This document shows positions 60,959 through 64,000 of a DNA stretch of 64,000 bases, one piece after another. Source of the DNA: Chryseobacterium jejuense (GTDB lineage: Bacteria > Bacteroidota > Bacteroidia > Flavobacteriales > Weeksellaceae); assembly GCF_017877355.1 (NCBI RefSeq), contig NZ_JAGIPR010000009.1:124001-188000 (forward strand). The letters run 5' to 3'. The notes beneath the pieces are model-generated. The model ran no database searches. It was not told the DNA's origin and saw only the letters and a list, made by a program, of their open reading frames with translations. Every line of letters starts with the position of its first letter. Position 1 is the first letter of the stretch. Both the position numbers and the translations under genes were made by a program.

Positions 60959-63574
60959 TTAGAAGGTAAGTCTTGGTTTTATCAATTTCGCCACAGTAGC
61001 TGTCCATCCTGTTTGATGAGAAGCACCTACACCACGTCCATTATCTCCATGGAAGTATTCAAAGAATGTGATATAATCTCTAAAATGCTCATCATAGTTG
61101 AACTTTGGATTTCCACCATTGAAGGCGCGTTGTCCATGTTCATCTTTTAAGAAGATAGAGCAAAGTCTTTTACTGATATTTTGAGCCACTTCATCCAGAT
61201 TTTTCTTATCACCACTTCCGGTAGGGAACTCTACTTTCAGGCTGTTTCCGTAATAATAATGGAAGCGTTGTAAACTTTCTACAATCAGAAAATTAATAGG
61301 AAACCAGATAGGCCCGCGCCAGTTACTGTTTCCACCAAACATTCTGCTGTCACTTTCTGCAGGAGTATAATACACAACATTTTCATGACCATGAACAGAG
61401 AACACAAAAGGATTCTCTTCATATACCTTAGACATAGCCCGGATTCCGTAAGAACTTAAAAATTCCTTCTCATCAAGCATTCTTGTTAATACTTTGGTTA
61501 GTCGGTTTTTACGGAGAATGCTCATTAAGTGTTTTCTGCCTTGTCCTTCCTCATCCCAGTGAGAAACCAGTTTGGTGAGTTCCGGTTTATTCTTTAAGAT
61601 CCATTCCATTCTGGTTTTGAAATTCGGCATTTTTTCCAGGAGTCTGTGATCTACGATTTCCACGGCAAACAAAGGAATTAATCCAACAATACTTCTCAAT
61701 CGTAAAGAAACACTATTTCCGTTTCCTAGTTGGAGAACATCATAGAAAAATCCATCTTCTTCATTCCATAAACCTTTTGTTCCTTCACCCAGATTTTCCA
61801 TGGCTTCCGCGATATAAAGATAATGTTCAAAGAATTTGATGGTCATATCTTCATATACCTGGTAATATTGGGCAAGTTCCATGGCAATTCGCATCATGTT
61901 CAGCGCATACATAGCCATCCAGCTTGTTCCGTCTGCCTGTTCCAGATGCTGTCCATCCTCTAAAACCATATTTCGGTCAAAGGCTCCGATATTATCCAAT
62001 CCAAGGAACCCGCCTCCGAAAATATTCTTTCCGTTTTTATCCTTTCGGTTGACCCACCAGGTGAAATTCAAAAGAAGTTTTTGGAAGACTTTCTCAAGGA
62101 ATAATAAGTCGGGTTTACCATTATTTTTTTCATCAATCTTAAAAACTCTGAAGCAAGACCAGGCATGTACAGGCGGATTCACATCACTCATATTCCACTC
62201 ATAGGCTGGCAGCTGTCCGTTAGGATGCATATACCATTCCTTGGTGAGGAGTAAAAGTTGTCCTTTAGCAAACTCCGCATCAATGATGGATAAAGGAACA
62301 CAATGAAAAGCAAGATCCCAGGTCGCATACCACGGGTATTCCCATTTATCAGGCATTGAAATAATATCCTTATTGTGAAGATGGTTCCATTCTGTATTTC
62401 TTACATAATCATTAAAGTTTCTTGGAGCCTCAAAGTTGGGATCACCTTTCAGCCATTTTCCAATATTGTAGTGATAGAACTGCTTATTCCACAAAAGTCC
62501 GGCAAAAGCCTGCCTTTGAACATTCCTTTCATCTTCATTGGTGGTATCGTTTTGGACTTCATTATAAAACTCTTCTGCTTCAGCCTGTCTTGTTATAAAA
62601 ATCTCATCAAAACGTTCAAAAGGCTCATCGCTTTCATCAGGACATAACCTGAATTCAAAAATATGGGATTGCCCGGCTCCAATGAGTTCATCAATTAAGA
62701 AAGAGGCTTTGGTTCCCTTGTTCTCAGGATTTACCGTATTGCTGTGATGGATGATAAAATCATTGATTCCATCTTTAAAATAAGTGTTTTCTGCCTGTGG
62801 AGCTCCATAAAGCTTTGGAGTATTGGTCTCATTCTCGCAAAATACACTTTGAGCATTTCTATTTCTTGAATAAAACTTTTTGATGGAAATACTGTCGTGC
62901 CCAATATTGATACTTCCGTCATGTGAAGCATTCATTTCTCCTTTATAGCTATTGTAGCCCCATTTCCAGTTATTTCGAAACCATGCTGTGGGTGCTACTA
63001 CGATCGGTGCATCCTGCTGGCTTCGGTTACAAACGGTTACCCTTACCAGAATATCATTATGATCGGCTTTACAGTATTCAATAAAAATATCAAAATAGGC
63101 ATCATTATCAAAAATTCCTGTATCAAAGATCTCATACTCCGGTTCCTGTTTGCTGCGTCTGCCGTTTTCAGCAACAAGTTCATCATAAGGGAATTCATTG
63201 ATCGGATATTTATAAACCATCTTCATATAGCTATGAGTAGGTGTATTATCCAAATAATAGAAAATTTCCTTGATGTCTTCACCGTGGTTTCCCTGTGGAT
63301 TACTCAATCCAAAGAAACGCTCCTTAACGATTTTATCCCTTTTATTCCAGAATGAAAGAGCAAAGCAGAACAATTGCTTTACATCAGAAATTCCTGCGAT
63401 ACCTTCTTCACCCCAACGGTAGGTATAGCTTTCCGCATTATTATGATTGGTGTAGTTCCATGCATTTCCGTTCGGGCTATAATCTTCCCGTACATTTCCC
63501 CATTGCCGGTTGCTTACATAAGGTCCCCAGTTTTTCCATTTGGTATCTTGTAATCTTTCTTTTTCGGCGATCAT
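60959..63574 (-). CDS. GH63-like (MGH1-type) glucosidase
   Basis: The 871-aa product has no signal peptide and the family features of the GH63/mannosylglycerate-hydrolase-like group: N-terminal WGPYVSNRQWGNVREDYSPN, then an (alpha/alpha)6 barrel with YPWYATWDLAFHCVPLSIID, GFLGLDNIGAFDRNMVLEDG, LEQADGTSWMAMYALNMMRI and the C-terminal GPIWFPINFLIVESLQRFHY. Likely a cytoplasmic or periplasmic glycoside hydrolase on alpha-glucosides or glucosylglycerate-like solutes. Exact substrate unknown. Confidence 0.88.
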   Translation of the reverse strand: MIAEKERLQDTKWKNWGPYVSNRQWGNVREDYSPNGNAWNYTNHNNAESYTYRWGEEGIAGISDVKQLFCFALSFWNKRDKIVKERFFGLSNPQGNHGEDIKEIFYYLDNTPTHSYMKMVYKYPINEFPYDELVAENGRRSKQEPEYEIFDTGIFDNDAYFDIFIEYCKADHNDILVRVTVCNRSQQDAPIVVAPTAWFRNNWKWGYNSYKGEMNASHDGSINIGHDSISIKKFYSRNRNAQSVFCENETNTPKLYGAPQAENTYFKDGINDFIIHHSNTVNPENKGTKASFLIDELIGAGQSHIFEFRLCPDESDEPFERFDEIFITRQAEAEEFYNEVQNDTTNEDERNVQRQAFAGLLWNKQFYHYNIGKWLKGDPNFEAPRNFNDYVRNTEWNHLHNKDIISMPDKWEYPWYATWDLAFHCVPLSIIDAEFAKGQLLLLTKEWYMHPNGQLPAYEWNMSDVNPPVHAWSCFRVFKIDEKNNGKPDLLFLEKVFQKLLLNFTWWVNRKDKNGKNIFGGGFLGLDNIGAFDRNMVLEDGQHLEQADGTSWMAMYALNMMRIAMELAQYYQVYEDMTIKFFEHYLYIAEAMENLGEGTKGLWNEEDGFFYDVLQLGNGNSVSLRLRSIVGLIPLFAVEIVDHRLLEKMPNFKTRMEWILKNKPELTKLVSHWDEEGQGRKHLMSILRKNRLTKVLTRMLDEKEFLSSYGIRAMSKVYEENPFVFSVHGHENVVYYTPAESDSRMFGGNSNWRGPIWFPINFLIVESLQRFHYYYGNSLKVEFPTGSGDKKNLDEVAQNISKRLCSIFLKDEHGQRAFNGGNPKFNYDEHFRDYITFFEYFHGDNGRGVGASHQTGWTATVAKLIKPRLTF

Positions 63575-63705
63575 ATTTCATCATTTTTCAATACGAAGTT
63601 AGTTTTTTTGTAAAATAATTCCAATTCCTTTTATCTGAAGAATAATTAATATAGGTTTGGAAGACTAGTGTTTAAGGGCTTTTTTTAATATTAAATTAAT
63701 TTTTT

Positions 63706-63735
63706 TTTGATTTTAAAAGAAAAGAACTACCTTTG
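63706..63735 (+). promoter_or_regulatory. Promoter of the SAM-riboswitch transcript
   Basis: TTTG (63706-63709) and TACCTTTG (63728-63735) are 18 bp apart and fit the Bacteroidota promoter consensus. The riboswitch begins about 30 bp further down. Confidence 0.75.
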
Positions 63736-63764
63736 CACCATTCGTTCATTCAAATATTGAAAAT

Positions 63765-63868
63765 GTTATCAAGAAAGGTTGAGGGATTAGACCCTATGAA
63801 ACCTTAGCAACCCTTTGCGCAAGCAAAGAAGGTGCTACGTTCTACCAAAATAATTTTGGACAGATAAC
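63765..63868 (+). ncRNA. SAM-I (S-box) riboswitch
   Basis: P1 is formed by GTTATC (63765-63770) and GATAAC (63863-63868). Inside are AAGAAAGGTTGAGGG, GACCCTATGAAACC, TTAGCAACC and AAGGTGCTA, the conserved order of the S-box aptamer. It binds S-adenosylmethionine and represses methionine genes. The gene downstream appears to be a homoserine acetyltransferase, which fits. Bacteroidota promoter upstream is visible. Confidence 0.93.
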
Positions 63869-63902
63869 TCACTGAAGTTCTTTTCAGCCATTTCCTGTGG
63901 CA

Positions 63903-63939
63903 TTTTCAATTGTATTAAAATATATAATAGAATTGAAAA
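63903..63939 (+). promoter_or_regulatory. Hairpin covering the start codon after the SAM riboswitch
   Basis: TTTTCAATT (63903-63911) is perfectly complementary to AATTGAAAA (63931-63939), which contains the TTG start codon (63933-63935). A second small hairpin, GCCATTTCCTGTGGC, lies just upstream (63888-63902). This is a candidate translation-control platform. Confidence 0.55.
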
Positions 63940-64000
63940 CAGAACTAAACTATATTAATCTTTCGTATCAAACCAATTCCCAAAAGGAATACCCTATCTC
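63933..64000 (+). CDS. metX: Probable homoserine O-acetyltransferase (3' truncated by window)
   Basis: The frame starting at TTG 63933 reads KTELNYINLSYQTNSQKEYP, then runs off the window end. The only possible start nearby is this TTG. The stretch resembles the beginning of the alpha/beta-hydrolase fold of MetX, which acetylates homoserine in methionine synthesis, and the SAM riboswitch upstream supports it. Only 22 residues are visible, so the identity rests mainly on context. Confidence 0.6.
   Translation, partial: MKTELNYINLSYQTNSQKEYPI

Noticed and set aside
1..64000. tRNA, rRNA, insertion sequences, integrases or prophage genes
   Set aside because: I saw no transposase, integrase, phage structural gene, tRNA-like fold or rRNA in the window. 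The dispersed arrays are the only mobile-like structures.

Overview
The window is about 64 kb of an AT-rich chromosome. It reads as a member of the Flavobacteriia (Bacteroidota), most probably Chryseobacterium or a close Weeksellaceae relative. The grounds are weak Shine-Dalgarno sequences, promoters of the TTG-N(18-21)-TAnnTTTG type, OMP_b-brl_3 outer-membrane receptors, an OmpA protein with thrombospondin type 3 repeats, the style of the spc/alpha ribosomal operon, and GG-leader 'bacteriocin-like' peptides. The genus is inferred, not proven.

Layout. 1-10.6 kb: the end of the S10 cluster (rpsC partial, rplP, rpmC, rpsQ), then spc and alpha operons to rplQ. 10.7-16.4 kb: a lipoprotein, then a two-component operon whose response regulator has an in-frame TGA, then a three-gene membrane/secreted operon sharing a near-identical promoter with it. 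16.6-22.1 kb: eno, gltA, an NTF2-like protein, an SDR/HxlR divergent pair and a membrane-anchored AraC regulator. 22.2-25.0 kb: a TonB-type barrel and two tandem Cys-rich GG-leader peptides. 25.3-34.1 kb: two guanidino-group hydrolases, a broken four-helix-bundle gene, and a polyamine-like cluster (SpeD, DUF4178, DUF350, membrane SpeE-like synthase, FAD oxidoreductase, His-rich membrane protein). 34.2-42.5 kb: a third GG-leader peptide, a GH43-like/F5-8C protein, an esterase lipoprotein, two tandem barrel paralogues and a DUF3817 protein. 42.5-52.7 kb: housekeeping genes (nadD, recJ, M48 protease, ABC-F, smpB, ompA-like, yebC-like, lpxH-like, glycosyltransferase, GNAT). 52.8-60.9 kb: the RDD/SpoIIM/DUF4129/DUF4350/MoxR/DUF58 cluster, interrupted by an intact four-helix-bundle gene, then osmC-like. 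60.9-64 kb: a GH63-like enzyme and a SAM-I riboswitch before a truncated metX-like gene.

The most unusual structure is a family of intergenic elements built from two inverted arrays of degenerate 7- or 8-bp units. The unit length is constant within an element but the unit sequence differs between elements. Two copies bracket four-helix-bundle genes (26.2-26.7 kb, interrupted gene; 58.6-59.1 kb, intact gene) and others are empty (rpsC-rplP gap, DUF4350-moxR gap, DUF3817-nadD gap). They sit tightly against flanking start and stop codons and behave like a small dispersed mobile or regulatory element. Other points of interest are the duplicated promoter of the broken two-component system, the GG-leader peptides, a duplicated and decayed gene tail beside the third peptide, and a hairpin that pairs the TTG start codon downstream of the SAM riboswitch.
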